30,396 nt of DNA from positions 1-30,396 of IMG/VR virus record IMGVR_UViG_3300021405_000277, one strand, 5' to 3'. This document shows, piece after piece, positions 6,263 to 13,571 of this stretch (position 1 is its first letter; each line of letters opens with the position of its first letter). Source of the DNA: a virus. The translations under genes were made by a program, and so were the position numbers. The notes beneath the pieces are model-generated. The model saw only the letters and a list, made by a program, of their open reading frames with translations, did not search any database and had not been told where the DNA came from.

Positions 6263-6305
6263 GGGGATGAGCGGGCATGTCCAGCCGCCCATCCCCCTTT
6301 TTTTT
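6263..6305 (+). terminator. Intrinsic terminator of the partition operon
   Basis: GGGGATG (6263-6269) pairs with CATCCCC (6290-6296), with further GC pairing inside the stem, followed by eight T residues (6298-6305). It lies 20 bases past the stop of the partner gene and works only for the plus strand. The 9-mer TCTATCTCC (6254-6262), just ahead, is the reverse complement of the ribosome cassette core. Confidence 0.88.
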
Positions 6306-6309
6306 GTTT

Positions 6310-6432
6310 TTAGATCTTAGAACGGCGATGCGCCGCGAGCTGGTGAAAGTTCATCCACCGCCAACGATTCCACGGCTTGATATAGTGCGGCGGGCGCTGT
6401 TCACATATCGCGCATACGCACGGAACCCCCAA
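6310..6432 (-). CDS. Possible overlapping micro-gene with zinc-binding pattern
   Basis: A minus-strand frame that overlaps the 3' end of the zinc-finger gene in another frame and runs 91 bases beyond it. From a TTG at 6432 it would give 40 residues: a CAIC pair, a Trp-rich stretch (PWNRWRWMNF) and HQLAAH, that is CxxC then HxxxxH, a finger-like layout. The frame is open further upstream, with an ATG at 6504. No good ribosome site is seen. It could be a real small zinc protein or a chance frame. Confidence 0.35.
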   Translation of the reverse strand: MGVPCVCAICEQRPPHYIKPWNRWRWMNFHQLAAHRRSKI

Positions 6433-7168
6433 GTGATTGCCGTACCTGCGCGGCGTATATAAGCTCTGCGAATCGGGCGGCAAACATCCTTGGAGGTAGG
6501 TCATATTCTGCCGCAAAATTCTTGCAAAATTCTTGGAACCGGCCAAGGGCAACTTGGAGGGTTGCGGGGGCAAAAGCTCCATTTTCGGCGTGTTCGCTGG
6601 CATGGTTATCACCTTCATTGACGCTGACGATCGCTGCGCTATTGGGGGCATTCAGTCTCCTTAGTTTTCTAGCTTGAGCTGCTTCGTGTTTGGCGTGGTG
6701 TGCGCCTTTGACGTGGTGCTTCTGTGCGAGATGGATGGCCAAACCAGCCTTATTAACAGCTCTGAAATCGCAGTTCGGACAGTCGATAGTCCCTCGGATC
6801 TCCTCGCGCCTTCGCAACGCTTCCTTAGACTTCCCCGGAACGTTGTGAGCGGTCCAGAGATGACGGCCTAGCACTTGAGGACGTTTGAACTTTAGATGGC
6901 ATTGGGGACATTCAAACGGCGGGCCTAGCTTCTTCGGCTTCTTTGTCTGATAGCGCATCGGCAGGCCTGCGGCCTCGCGTTGCTGGCGAAGCGCTATCGC
7001 TGTTCCAGATTTGCCTTTGACGTTGTGCTCGGCGCGGAGATGTGAGCCAAGGCCAGTTCGCTTTTTAAACGTTCGCGGGCACTTGGGGCACTTGAAGGGT
7101 TTGGGCGGCGACGAGCTGGCGAGTTCACTCGTCGAGGAAAGCACTAGAGCGGGTGCTGGATCTGGCAT
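6401..7168 (-). CDS. Protein with three C2H2 zinc fingers
   Basis: A 255-residue protein with three canonical Cx2Cx12Hx4H fingers: C27/C30/H43/H48, C87/C90/H103/H108 and C130/C133/H146/H151. Each finger ends in an HNVKGKS-like linker, and basic regions separate them (for example YQTKKPKK). The C-terminal part (about 195-250) looks helical and may mediate dimer or partner binding. Classical C2H2 tandems are typical of eukaryotes, with a few bacterial groups and their viruses as exceptions. It is likely a DNA-binding regulator, transcribed against the partition operon from its own promoter candidate and separate from the late run. A GGAG lies 13 bases upstream of the ATG, further than usual. 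Target unknown. Confidence 0.85.
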   Translation of the reverse strand: MPDPAPALVLSSTSELASSSPPKPFKCPKCPRTFKKRTGLGSHLRAEHNVKGKSGTAIALRQQREAAGLPMRYQTKKPKKLGPPFECPQCHLKFKRPQVLGRHLWTAHNVPGKSKEALRRREEIRGTIDCPNCDFRAVNKAGLAIHLAQKHHVKGAHHAKHEAAQARKLRRLNAPNSAAIVSVNEGDNHASEHAENGAFAPATLQVALGRFQEFCKNFAAEYDLPPRMFAARFAELIYAAQVRQSLGGSVRMRDM

Positions 7169-7193
7169 TTAAAGTCTTGCACTCCTGCCAGAT

Positions 7194-7222
7194 AGTCTCA
7201 GTGCCTTGCCCCTAAAGGTCAA
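7194..7222 (-). promoter_or_regulatory. Promoter candidate of the zinc-finger gene
   Basis: On the minus strand TTGACC (7217-7222) is followed after 17 bases by GAGACT (7194-7199), matching only three of six -10 positions. It lies 26 bases upstream of the zinc-finger ATG. It implies expression independent of the late operon, which ends at 7254. Confidence 0.35.
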
Positions 7223-7253
7223 CCCTTAGAATTTTAGAAACTAGATTCGTTCG

Positions 7254-7412
7254 CTATCTTTTCGCCTTCGATCGCTGCGGGATCTTCGCGCCCGATCGCC
7301 GCGCCGTGTCGAGCGCGATCGCAATAGCTTGCTTGCGGGGTTTGCCCGCTGCCTCTTCCGTCTTGATGTTCTTCCCGATCGTTTTTTTAGAAGTTCCCTT
7401 TTTTAGCGGCAT
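7254..7412 (-). CDS. Small basic conserved phage protein (DUF6496-like)
   Basis: A 52-residue, Lys/Arg-rich protein: MPLKKGTSKKTIGKNIKTE, then AGKPRKQAIAIALDTARRSG and a basic tail. This pattern matches a small family common in phages and prophages ('KKG-SKK-I-NI---GKP-KQAVAIAL'), which I recall as DUF6496. The function is unknown; nucleic-acid binding is plausible from the charge. It is the last gene of the late run and overlaps the preceding exported protein by 26 bases. A longer in-frame reading to 7541 is a shadow. Confidence 0.8.
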   Translation of the reverse strand: MPLKKGTSKKTIGKNIKTEEAAGKPRKQAIAIALDTARRSGAKIPQRSKAKR

Positions 7413-8040
7413 CGCGTCTTTTCCCTTCTGGAGTGTCGGCGGCGGGCAATTGTTGCGCGGTTGCTGGCTCGATCCCAACGATGGCAATGGTGGTGCCCAT
7501 CGAATTCGTGCCGCATGTCCCGGCGCATTGGTAGACCACATAAATTTTGTCGCCTAGAGTAACCGGCGTCTGGTGGTGGGTAAAGTCGGAACATCTTGTC
7601 ACACCGCTGCCTAGCGTGCAGGTTAGTGCTGTGGGAGTGGCCCCATCATAGACGGTGACGGTCACCGTGTTACCTGCGGCTGGGGCAGCGCTAGTCATCG
7701 TGAATAAGCCTTCCAGAATCCCTGTGCTTATTGCGCTGTTCGCCATCAGCGGCACGGTAGCCGTAAAAGCCCCTGGCGTTCCGATCCAGTAATTCGTCCC
7801 CGCCGTCATGGTTTGAAATGCGGGCGGTGTAGACCACTGGATATAGCCGCCGCTGGCTACAACAGGCGTGCTGCCTCCGATCACTGGCGTGCCGCCGCTG
7901 GCAACCGGCGTGCCCGGTGCGCCGTTGATTATCGGCGTACCGCTATTGACAATCGGCGTGCCGCTTGTGCTGGTGACAACTGGCGTTTGCGCGGATGCGA
8001 TCGCGCCTATGAATAGCACTAGGGCTATAAGCGGCTTCAT
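7387..8040 (-). CDS. Exported beta-sandwich protein with Gly-Thr-Pro repeats
   Basis: A 217-residue protein starting MKPLIALVLFIGAIASAQ, a Sec signal peptide with an Ala-x-Ala-Gln type end. About 40 residues of short repeats follow (SGTPIVN, SGTPIIN, PGTPVAS, GGTPVIG). One copy of a Cys-containing beta domain comes next (about 70-190), with AGNTVTVTVYDG, LTCTLGSG, RCSDF, LGDKIYVVYQCAGTCG. The same domain occurs twice in the upstream gene. The start overlaps the previous stop by ATGA; a longer start at 8103 is rejected because the extension is basic and masks the signal peptide. A role in adhesion or at the cell surface is inferred. Confidence 0.75.
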   Translation of the reverse strand: MKPLIALVLFIGAIASAQTPVVTSTSGTPIVNSGTPIINGAPGTPVASGGTPVIGGSTPVVASGGYIQWSTPPAFQTMTAGTNYWIGTPGAFTATVPLMANSAISTGILEGLFTMTSAAPAAGNTVTVTVYDGATPTALTCTLGSGVTRCSDFTHHQTPVTLGDKIYVVYQCAGTCGTNSMGTTIAIVGIEPATAQQLPAADTPEGKRRDAAKKGNF

Positions 8041-8891
8041 GGCGTGACTCCCACTTGTGCGTTGAACCCGCCGCTTAGCAAGTTGCCGCATGTGCCTGTG
8101 CATATCGCTACAATCTGGATCTTGTCACCCTGATTCACGGCGACAGAATCGGCTACATCCGTACAAGTTGAGCTGCTGTTGCTGAGGGTGCAGGTTATCG
8201 CAGTGGCCACAGCATTCACATAGACATATAGCGCCACCGTGTTCCCTGCGGCGAGTGTTCCCCCCACGTTTGCAATGAAGGTGTGCAGATGGCCAGTCTC
8301 AAGGGCTGGCGCGAACATAAGCGTACTCAACGTGGATACAAGAGCTACCGTTGCGTTGGTTGGCTGGATGGCATATGCCGATCCCGCCGTCATGGTCTGA
8401 TTTGCGTTTGTGGTTTGCCACTGCATGTACCCCACATTTCCGGTCGCCACTTCCGCGAAGATCGCGCCTATTGTGGTCCCCGAACATGTCCCGCTACACG
8501 TCGCCATCACTGTTACAATATCGCCTTGGTTCACGGCGGCGCTGTGCGTGAAGTCGCTGCACGACCCTGGTGTGATTCCTGCCATCACGCAGGTGATCGC
8601 GGTTGCCGTGCTGTTCACCCAGACGGTGAATGTGACGGTATTCCCGGCGATGAGCGTACTGGTGGTGACGGCGAAGTTTTTTAGGGTGCCGGTATTCAGT
8701 GAGGAGTAAACAACGTTGCTCGCCGCTGACGCCACCATTCCGCCGCCGAAGTAGCCAGGGACATAGTAATTCGTGGCCGGAGCCATGCTAGTGCCGGTGA
8801 AATTGGTGGCATGGGTGATTATTCCCTGCGGCCCGGTTTGAGCCATGCAATAAGCGCCGCACAGCAAAACTAAAGCTAAGATCCGTTTCAT
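8037..8891 (-). CDS. Exported protein with two tandem Cys-rich beta domains
   Basis: A 284-residue protein with a Sec signal peptide (MKRILALVLLCGAYCMAQ) and two tandem copies of one domain of about 125 residues. Shared landmarks are AGNTVTFTVWVN / AGNTVALYVYVN, TAITCVM / TAITCTL, SCSDFTHS / TCTDVADS, VNQGDIV / VNQGDKI and CSGTCSG / CTGTCGN. The four Cys per copy probably form disulfides, consistent with export. The downstream gene carries a third copy. It sits after the lysis genes, two bases past the 134-residue exported gene. Possible roles are receptor binding, a virion decoration, or a surface factor of the carrier cell. Confidence 0.75.
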   Translation of the reverse strand: MKRILALVLLCGAYCMAQTGPQGIITHATNFTGTSMAPATNYYVPGYFGGGMVASAASNVVYSSLNTGTLKNFAVTTSTLIAGNTVTFTVWVNSTATAITCVMAGITPGSCSDFTHSAAVNQGDIVTVMATCSGTCSGTTIGAIFAEVATGNVGYMQWQTTNANQTMTAGSAYAIQPTNATVALVSTLSTLMFAPALETGHLHTFIANVGGTLAAGNTVALYVYVNAVATAITCTLSNSSSTCTDVADSVAVNQGDKIQIVAICTGTCGNLLSGGFNAQVGVTP

Positions 8892-8892
8892 A

Positions 8893-9297
8893 TCACTGTT
8901 TCCCGGTGTAATGGAAAATCACCCTGGTTGTGCCGTCGCCCGCCGTGTAGCTGACTAAGTTGATTCTTAGATAGAGCACAGGTTTCGAGACGATATGCTC
9001 CATGTACGCGGTTGTGCAGCTGTTGGTTGCCGGTGAAGTCACGTCCAGCCCATACCATGTGCTGTTATCGGAGCTGCCCTCCACGCGGAACGTGCAAGCG
9101 GTTGGCGCGGTCCCGTTCACGCTGGCGTCGATCGTGTAATTTTGCGGACGGGCTGCGACGTTCGAAAACTGCAAAGGGATAAGCGGCACGGCGGCGGTCA
9201 CCGCTGGAAAGGTGTAGAGCAGGTTATTCGGCGCTTGAACCTGCGCCGCCGCCGTCGCACACACTAAACTAAAAACTAAAAACGCTAGCTTTCTCAT
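8893..9297 (-). CDS. Exported beta-rich protein
   Basis: A 134-residue protein with a clear signal peptide, MRKLAFLVFSLVCATAAAQ. The mature part is Ser/Thr/Asn-rich and beta-like, with FRVEGSSDNSTWYGLDV in the middle, a segment typical of jelly-roll or Ig-like phage domains. AAGGAG sits nine bases upstream of its ATG, inside the end of the lysozyme gene. The signal-peptide hydrophobic core is encoded by a TTTTTAGTTTTTAG run. Function unknown. Confidence 0.7.
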   Translation of the reverse strand: MRKLAFLVFSLVCATAAAQVQAPNNLLYTFPAVTAAVPLIPLQFSNVAARPQNYTIDASVNGTAPTACTFRVEGSSDNSTWYGLDVTSPATNSCTTAYMEHIVSKPVLYLRINLVSYTAGDGTTRVIFHYTGKQ

Positions 9298-9299
9298 GT

Positions 9300-9818
9300 T
9301 TAAGTCTCCTTAATTTGCGATCGCACGATCGCTATATCGTCCTTGGCCCGGTTCGGGACTTGGATCTTTGCCCATGCTGAGTCTTCCATCGCATCGGCGG
9401 CGGCGGGGTAGTCCTTGCGCTCGAATGCCGCGATGGTATCGACAAACTTAGACAATTTGGTTGGCCCCAGGTTATAGATCATGTCAACGATCACGGCTTG
9501 TATCTCGTCCGGGTGCTCGTCGAAATTGCCCACAATTCCCGGTGCAAGCGCGATCGCATCGTTGAGGTCTACCTCAAACAGCGCTTCAATGTGAACGTCT
9601 GTCAGTCTGACCAGGCCCGCCAGCACGTTATCTAAATCGAGACCCAGGGCGATGAAGCGGCGGCGAATGCCGGGTACTTCAAAGAGCTTGTCGTCCTTGT
9701 CGCGTAGCGCCAACAAGCGCCCAATGCCCACCGTTGGGTTGCCGCCCGTGTCGTTGTAGACGACATAGCGGATGCCCTCATGCCGCCTGACGAGATCCGC
9801 CGTGTACTGCCGGTTCAT
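9300..9818 (-). CDS. Endolysin, GH24 phage lysozyme
   Basis: A 172-residue muramidase of the T4-lysozyme class, cutting the glycan strands of peptidoglycan. The catalytic triad is visible: Glu in RRHEG (11-15), Asp in VYNDTGG (20-26) and Thr in NPTVGIG (27-33). IQAVIVDMIYNLG (about 108-120) is the usual C-terminal core motif, and the length is normal for the family. There is no signal peptide, so it needs a holin. The gene upstream, overlapping by ATGA, encodes a small membrane protein that fits. Confidence 0.92.
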   Translation of the reverse strand: MNRQYTADLVRRHEGIRYVVYNDTGGNPTVGIGRLLALRDKDDKLFEVPGIRRRFIALGLDLDNVLAGLVRLTDVHIEALFEVDLNDAIALAPGIVGNFDEHPDEIQAVIVDMIYNLGPTKLSKFVDTIAAFERKDYPAAADAMEDSAWAKIQVPNRAKDDIAIVRSQIKET

Positions 9819-10138
9819 GGCTTCCCCTTTTGCACGGAGTTTTTTAGATCGGCTTTAGTTTCTGCGATGGTGTCCTGGCTCTCCTGCAATTCCGCTTGGG
9901 TGCTTTTAAAGCTGCCTACCACCTGGCGGCCCCAGGGTGATTTGAGGCACAGCGCCCCCACCGTCATCAGCGCCCCTTGCGCAAAGAACTTCCAGAGCTT
10001 GCCAGATCCGAAGTCACGCGGGAATTGATACTTCGAGGGGTCCATTGCGGCGGCGAATGCTCCAGCAATCCCCCCACCAACACCGCCGATGATGAGGGTC
10101 TTAATCCAGCCCTTCGCGCCCGTTACCTCTGCTGCCAT
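9815..10138 (-). CDS. Holin candidate
   Basis: A 107-residue protein with a hydrophobic Gly/Ala-rich helix near 11-32 (WIKTLIIGGVGGGIAGAFAA), a second at about 48-66 (LWKFFAQGALMTVGALCL), and a charged, coiled-coil-like C-terminal tail. Two spans, small size and an ATGA overlap with the endolysin are the usual holin signs. The GGGGGAG ribosome site is strong. No sequence family is recognised, so a role as membrane anchor or internal virion component stays open. Confidence 0.65.
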   Translation of the reverse strand: MAAEVTGAKGWIKTLIIGGVGGGIAGAFAAAMDPSKYQFPRDFGSGKLWKFFAQGALMTVGALCLKSPWGRQVVGSFKSTQAELQESQDTIAETKADLKNSVQKGKP

Positions 10139-10150
10139 GACACTCCCCCT

Positions 10151-13100
10151 TTAGTGAATCCACCAACACACAATCGAGGTGTCGGCGTTGTTGCTCGAAT
10201 TGATAACGAAGCTGGTCCCCGGTGTGATCGTGCCCACGGAAAGGATTCCTAACGTCCCTCCTGCTTGGCAGTTGGTGAGCGTGTACGTTAGGGTGCTGGT
10301 CATCGCGGCGGCGGCGGTGGTGCTAACTGTCACCGTGCCTGCTACAAGAGTCGCCCGCCCCTGATTCGGCGGATGGAATCCGCCATTGAATCCGCTGAGG
10401 TCAATATCCGATCCGGCAGGCAGCGTGTAGGTCGTGTGAACGGGCAGGCTTAACGGCGTGCCGCCGTCACACCGCCAAGTCTCGTTTATCTTGGTCGGCT
10501 GCACGCCTGCGGCGGTGTTCGATGAGGTAGACCAGCCGCATCCGGTGCTGTTGGTCGTGGTGCCGTTCCACCACGCGAAATAGTCGTACCAGCCTGGAGG
10601 ACCGTTGAAGGTGCCCGCTGCGGTTGCGGCCAGCCCGTTTCTATTCCCCATGCGTGAACCCTGCGCCCCCGTGCCGGTGTTATAGCTGACGAACTGCACG
10701 GCGTTGTTACCGCTGGCTTGAAAACTTGCTTGCCACTGCGATACGGCAGCGTTCCACGATTCAAAACTAAGTCCGGCGTTAACCCCTGTATTGGCTGGCG
10801 ATCCTCTCAAGCAAACCCGCGTGAGGGTGTGCCCTGAGCCCATGTCATAGAAGCAATGCTGCGAGAGGTACTGATGGCCCATATAATCGCCGGTCAGCGG
10901 GTCCGGGCTTGTGTTGTTGTACAAGCTCCAATAGTTCGTCGTGCTGCTCGCCATCGCGGTATCGTTCGATGGGTCAATATAGGTCACCTGTGCATAGGAG
11001 CTGTCGAGCGGATACTGCACCGCGAAGACATGCGGCGATCCGGTGTTGAGAATTTGCCCGTTAGCTACGCTGGTTGTTTCTGCGGCGGTTGTGCCCGCAG
11101 TGTTATTAACCCCCAGGATGGCACTCCCGAACACTTTGATGTAATCCTGACCGTATATCTCCGGGTTAGTCGGTCCCCAATACTGCATACCTTCAAATAG
11201 TGAGGTCGAGTTAGCCTGCGCTTTTTGGGCTCGCGTCCAGGTTGAGTAGCCATTCGGGATCGGCCCCATGAGAAACGTCCCACAAGTGTAGTTAGTACCG
11301 TCCACGCAGTAGCTTGCCCAGCCCGTTCCCGGAGGTCCAAGCGATGAGGGGTGCCAGCTCTTGATCGTGACCGGCCCATAGCTGCCCTGCGGCTGCATCG
11401 CGATGATCGAGCCAGCGGGCCATGCAGTGTTTGTTACCGTGCTGCCTGCCTGGTTGCGTGCTCTAATCATCACTTGCTGCGTAGTGCCAGAGAAGACCAC
11501 CAGCGCCAGCTCATAACTCCCACGGGTAATGCTCGGGACTGCCGTAGATGGGGCGCTGCTGTTAACTAAAAAGTCCGCTGGCTCGATGTAGTAGAGGCCG
11601 CCCTGCGTGTTCGATGGAATGTCGGCGGGATCGTTGATGTACGGGAACGCATAGGCTGTACTGGCCACGGGCGCGGTTGCGGTCGGCGCGGTGCCGGTGA
11701 TCGTCCCGGTTAAAGTCGTCCACCAGGGGTAACCCACATCCATGAGCGCCGGATTTACCGGGATACGGTTGTTTATGGGATAGCCCTCGCAATATAGATC
11801 CTCGATTAAACCGCCCTGGTGATTCGTGATATAGACGCAAGGGCTGTACCACAGCGATTTAAGCGAGCCGCCCTGCACCTGGAAGGTGTCGCCGCCCACG
11901 GTCAGCGCCGCGCCCCAATACTCAGGCAGAAGTGTGGGTGCAAAGGTAAGACTGCTCGGCGTCTCGGTGTCAGTGATCGTTGTAGCTGCGGTCACCGTGT
12001 ATTGCGTGCCGGTCGGCGTGGTGTTGGTAAGTCCGGTAATTTGATAGAAGCCATTCAGCGCCGGGTTATTCGTCGCGCCGCCTAGCTGGAACCAATGCCC
12101 TACTACCTGCGGCGAGATTCCATTATTTGATGGCCCGTTGTTTCCCCCGTTGATGACGAGGCTTAGCGTGGTGCCGTTGGCTGTCATCGCCGCCACGGTT
12201 TGCGGCGTCACCCAGTTGGCACTCGGGTAAACACCGTTCGGGCAATTGCGAACGGAGTAGCAATAACCGTTAGCGTCCTGCCCTGGCGAAGCTACGGACG
12301 TGTCAAGGAAGCGATTCTCATTCCCTGGTCCGACGACTGACCATCTGTTTGTGTCCCATTCCGTCGCGATTACTCTTAGCCGCTCTGTGTTCCCTGCCGT
12401 TGCCAGTCCCCGGTTGCCGTTGCTTCCGCGAACTTTAAACACGGTGAAGCCCACCGCGTTGAGTAGTTCTAAGAGCGTGCCGGACGAGAAATGTCCGCCT
12501 GGGGCATGGATCGTTATGTTTTCGATTGACCCTTGGCACGACCATTGATTCGGCTGCGGCCCTACCCCGCCTGATACAACTACCCCGTCATAGTTCACGC
12601 CTGCGGTTGTTCCCACGTAGAGAAGCGATGCGCCCTCTCCATCGCCAATCAAGTGCAAGTTGCAGTTCATTCTTAGCGGCGCTTCGAGATAGTAAGTGCC
12701 TGCGGGAACCCAGATAGCCGGGTTTCCGTGCCCCTGCGGATTCGCGATTGAATAGGCGATCGCCGCATTGATGGCCGCCGCCGATGGCCTGACCCCCAGA
12801 GGATCTGCGCCGCCTGCGAACATCGGATTCTGCACGTTCACCTTGGGTAACGGCGTCATCCATCCGGCTTGCCCGATGATGTCGCCCGCCGCGTCGGTGT
12901 AGATCCTGTTCGGAGATGACACGGCAAAGTTTGAACCGCCGTTCATCTGCAAGTCATAGAGCTGCCCCGCTGGATTGTTCGCGGTGCCGCCCTGCGCCAC
13001 GCAAGTGTTTGTGCCCGGTGAGTACACCATCCCCGGCGTGCAGTTTGGCGGCCACACCACATTCGCGGGCGGGATCTGATCGAATCGCACGCAGGCGTTG

Positions 13101-13351
13101 GCTGCCGGGTTGTAGACGCCCATTGGCTGCTGGCAGCTCGGGATCGGCCACACGATAGCCGATGAAGGAAGCGAGCCGATATTCTGGCAGTTGTTCGCGC
13201 CTGGTACATACGCGGCGCTGGTGGACAGGCAGCTCGGGACCGGCCAGCGGATCTGATTCCCTGGGTTGATCTGATTCTGCGAAAAACTAAAACACCCAAA
13301 ACTAAAAAAACTAAGTATTAAGAGTAACTGCCTGGTATATCGCATACGCAT
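10151..13351 (-). CDS. Tailspike with right-handed beta-helix (pectate-lyase-like) and N-terminal Cys repeats
   Basis: A 1066-residue protein, probably the receptor-binding tailspike. It opens with a Sec-type signal peptide (RYTRQLLLILSFFSFGCFSFSQ). Three tandem repeats follow (about 25-130), each with an IxWP element, a Cys, a YxPxxNxC element and a second Cys. A beta-helix domain begins near DPLGVRPSAAAINAAIAYS (about 180), with the IWVPAGTYYL and LHLIGDGEG motifs of polysaccharide-degrading spikes. The C-terminus (GTVTVSTT to SSNNADTSIVCWW) resembles a cap domain found on many phage fibres. The first 41 bases overlap the preceding gene. Depolymerase activity is likely but no active site was identified. 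Confidence 0.82.
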   Translation of the reverse strand: MRMRYTRQLLLILSFFSFGCFSFSQNQINPGNQIRWPVPSCLSTSAAYVPGANNCQNIGSLPSSAIVWPIPSCQQPMGVYNPAANACVRFDQIPPANVVWPPNCTPGMVYSPGTNTCVAQGGTANNPAGQLYDLQMNGGSNFAVSSPNRIYTDAAGDIIGQAGWMTPLPKVNVQNPMFAGGADPLGVRPSAAAINAAIAYSIANPQGHGNPAIWVPAGTYYLEAPLRMNCNLHLIGDGEGASLLYVGTTAGVNYDGVVVSGGVGPQPNQWSCQGSIENITIHAPGGHFSSGTLLELLNAVGFTVFKVRGSNGNRGLATAGNTERLRVIATEWDTNRWSVVGPGNENRFLDTSVASPGQDANGYCYSVRNCPNGVYPSANWVTPQTVAAMTANGTTLSLVINGGNNGPSNNGISPQVVGHWFQLGGATNNPALNGFYQITGLTNTTPTGTQYTVTAATTITDTETPSSLTFAPTLLPEYWGAALTVGGDTFQVQGGSLKSLWYSPCVYITNHQGGLIEDLYCEGYPINNRIPVNPALMDVGYPWWTTLTGTITGTAPTATAPVASTAYAFPYINDPADIPSNTQGGLYYIEPADFLVNSSAPSTAVPSITRGSYELALVVFSGTTQQVMIRARNQAGSTVTNTAWPAGSIIAMQPQGSYGPVTIKSWHPSSLGPPGTGWASYCVDGTNYTCGTFLMGPIPNGYSTWTRAQKAQANSTSLFEGMQYWGPTNPEIYGQDYIKVFGSAILGVNNTAGTTAAETTSVANGQILNTGSPHVFAVQYPLDSSYAQVTYIDPSNDTAMASSTTNYWSLYNNTSPDPLTGDYMGHQYLSQHCFYDMGSGHTLTRVCLRGSPANTGVNAGLSFESWNAAVSQWQASFQASGNNAVQFVSYNTGTGAQGSRMGNRNGLAATAAGTFNGPPGWYDYFAWWNGTTTNSTGCGWSTSSNTAAGVQPTKINETWRCDGGTPLSLPVHTTYTLPAGSDIDLSGFNGGFHPPNQGRATLVAGTVTVSTTAAAAMTSTLTYTLTNCQAGGTLGILSVGTITPGTSFVINSSNNADTSIVCWWIH

Positions 13352-13562
13352 TATCCCCGATTTCCAGCTGGTAATTGAGGCTTATGGTGCGTTGCGAGAG
13401 CGTGAAATGAAGTACAGGGATTTGAAATATGCCGTTGACGAAAAACCAGAAAAACCCCCCCTGTTGGGGTGACTGGCTCAGACTGAAGATCGGCCCTGGC
13501 GAAACAACAACCCCGCCATCGGTGGTCATGTACGGCAGAACCGGGACAATGGGGATCGTCAT
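13311..13562 (-). CDS. Small fibre-domain protein, paralogue of the upstream C-terminal domain
   Basis: An 83-residue protein that looks like a partial copy of the C-terminal domain of the neighbouring 242-residue protein. FVNGIFQIPVLHFTLSQRTI here aligns with FYNGTLLLNPLHYSLSGQTI there, and IGDNAYAIYQAV with IGDNLCASYVAT. This 'NG--L---HY-LSG-TI-L--A---GD-L-A-Y' domain is common at the ends of phage fibres and baseplate proteins. It probably arose by duplication and may form a fibre tip or adaptor. Confidence 0.65.
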   Translation of the reverse strand: MTIPIVPVLPYMTTDGGVVVSPGPIFSLSQSPQQGGFFWFFVNGIFQIPVLHFTLSQRTISLNYQLEIGDNAYAIYQAVTLNT

Positions 13563-13571
13563 TTCAGGGCC

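Noticed and set aside
6277-6462. Plus-strand frame after the partition operon
   Set aside because: It starts inside the terminator stem, has no ribosome site and overlaps the minus-strand genes.
8283-8709. Plus-strand frames within the exported-protein genes
   Set aside because: Shadows of repetitive GC-rich minus-strand genes; Cys/Arg-rich translations without domain features.
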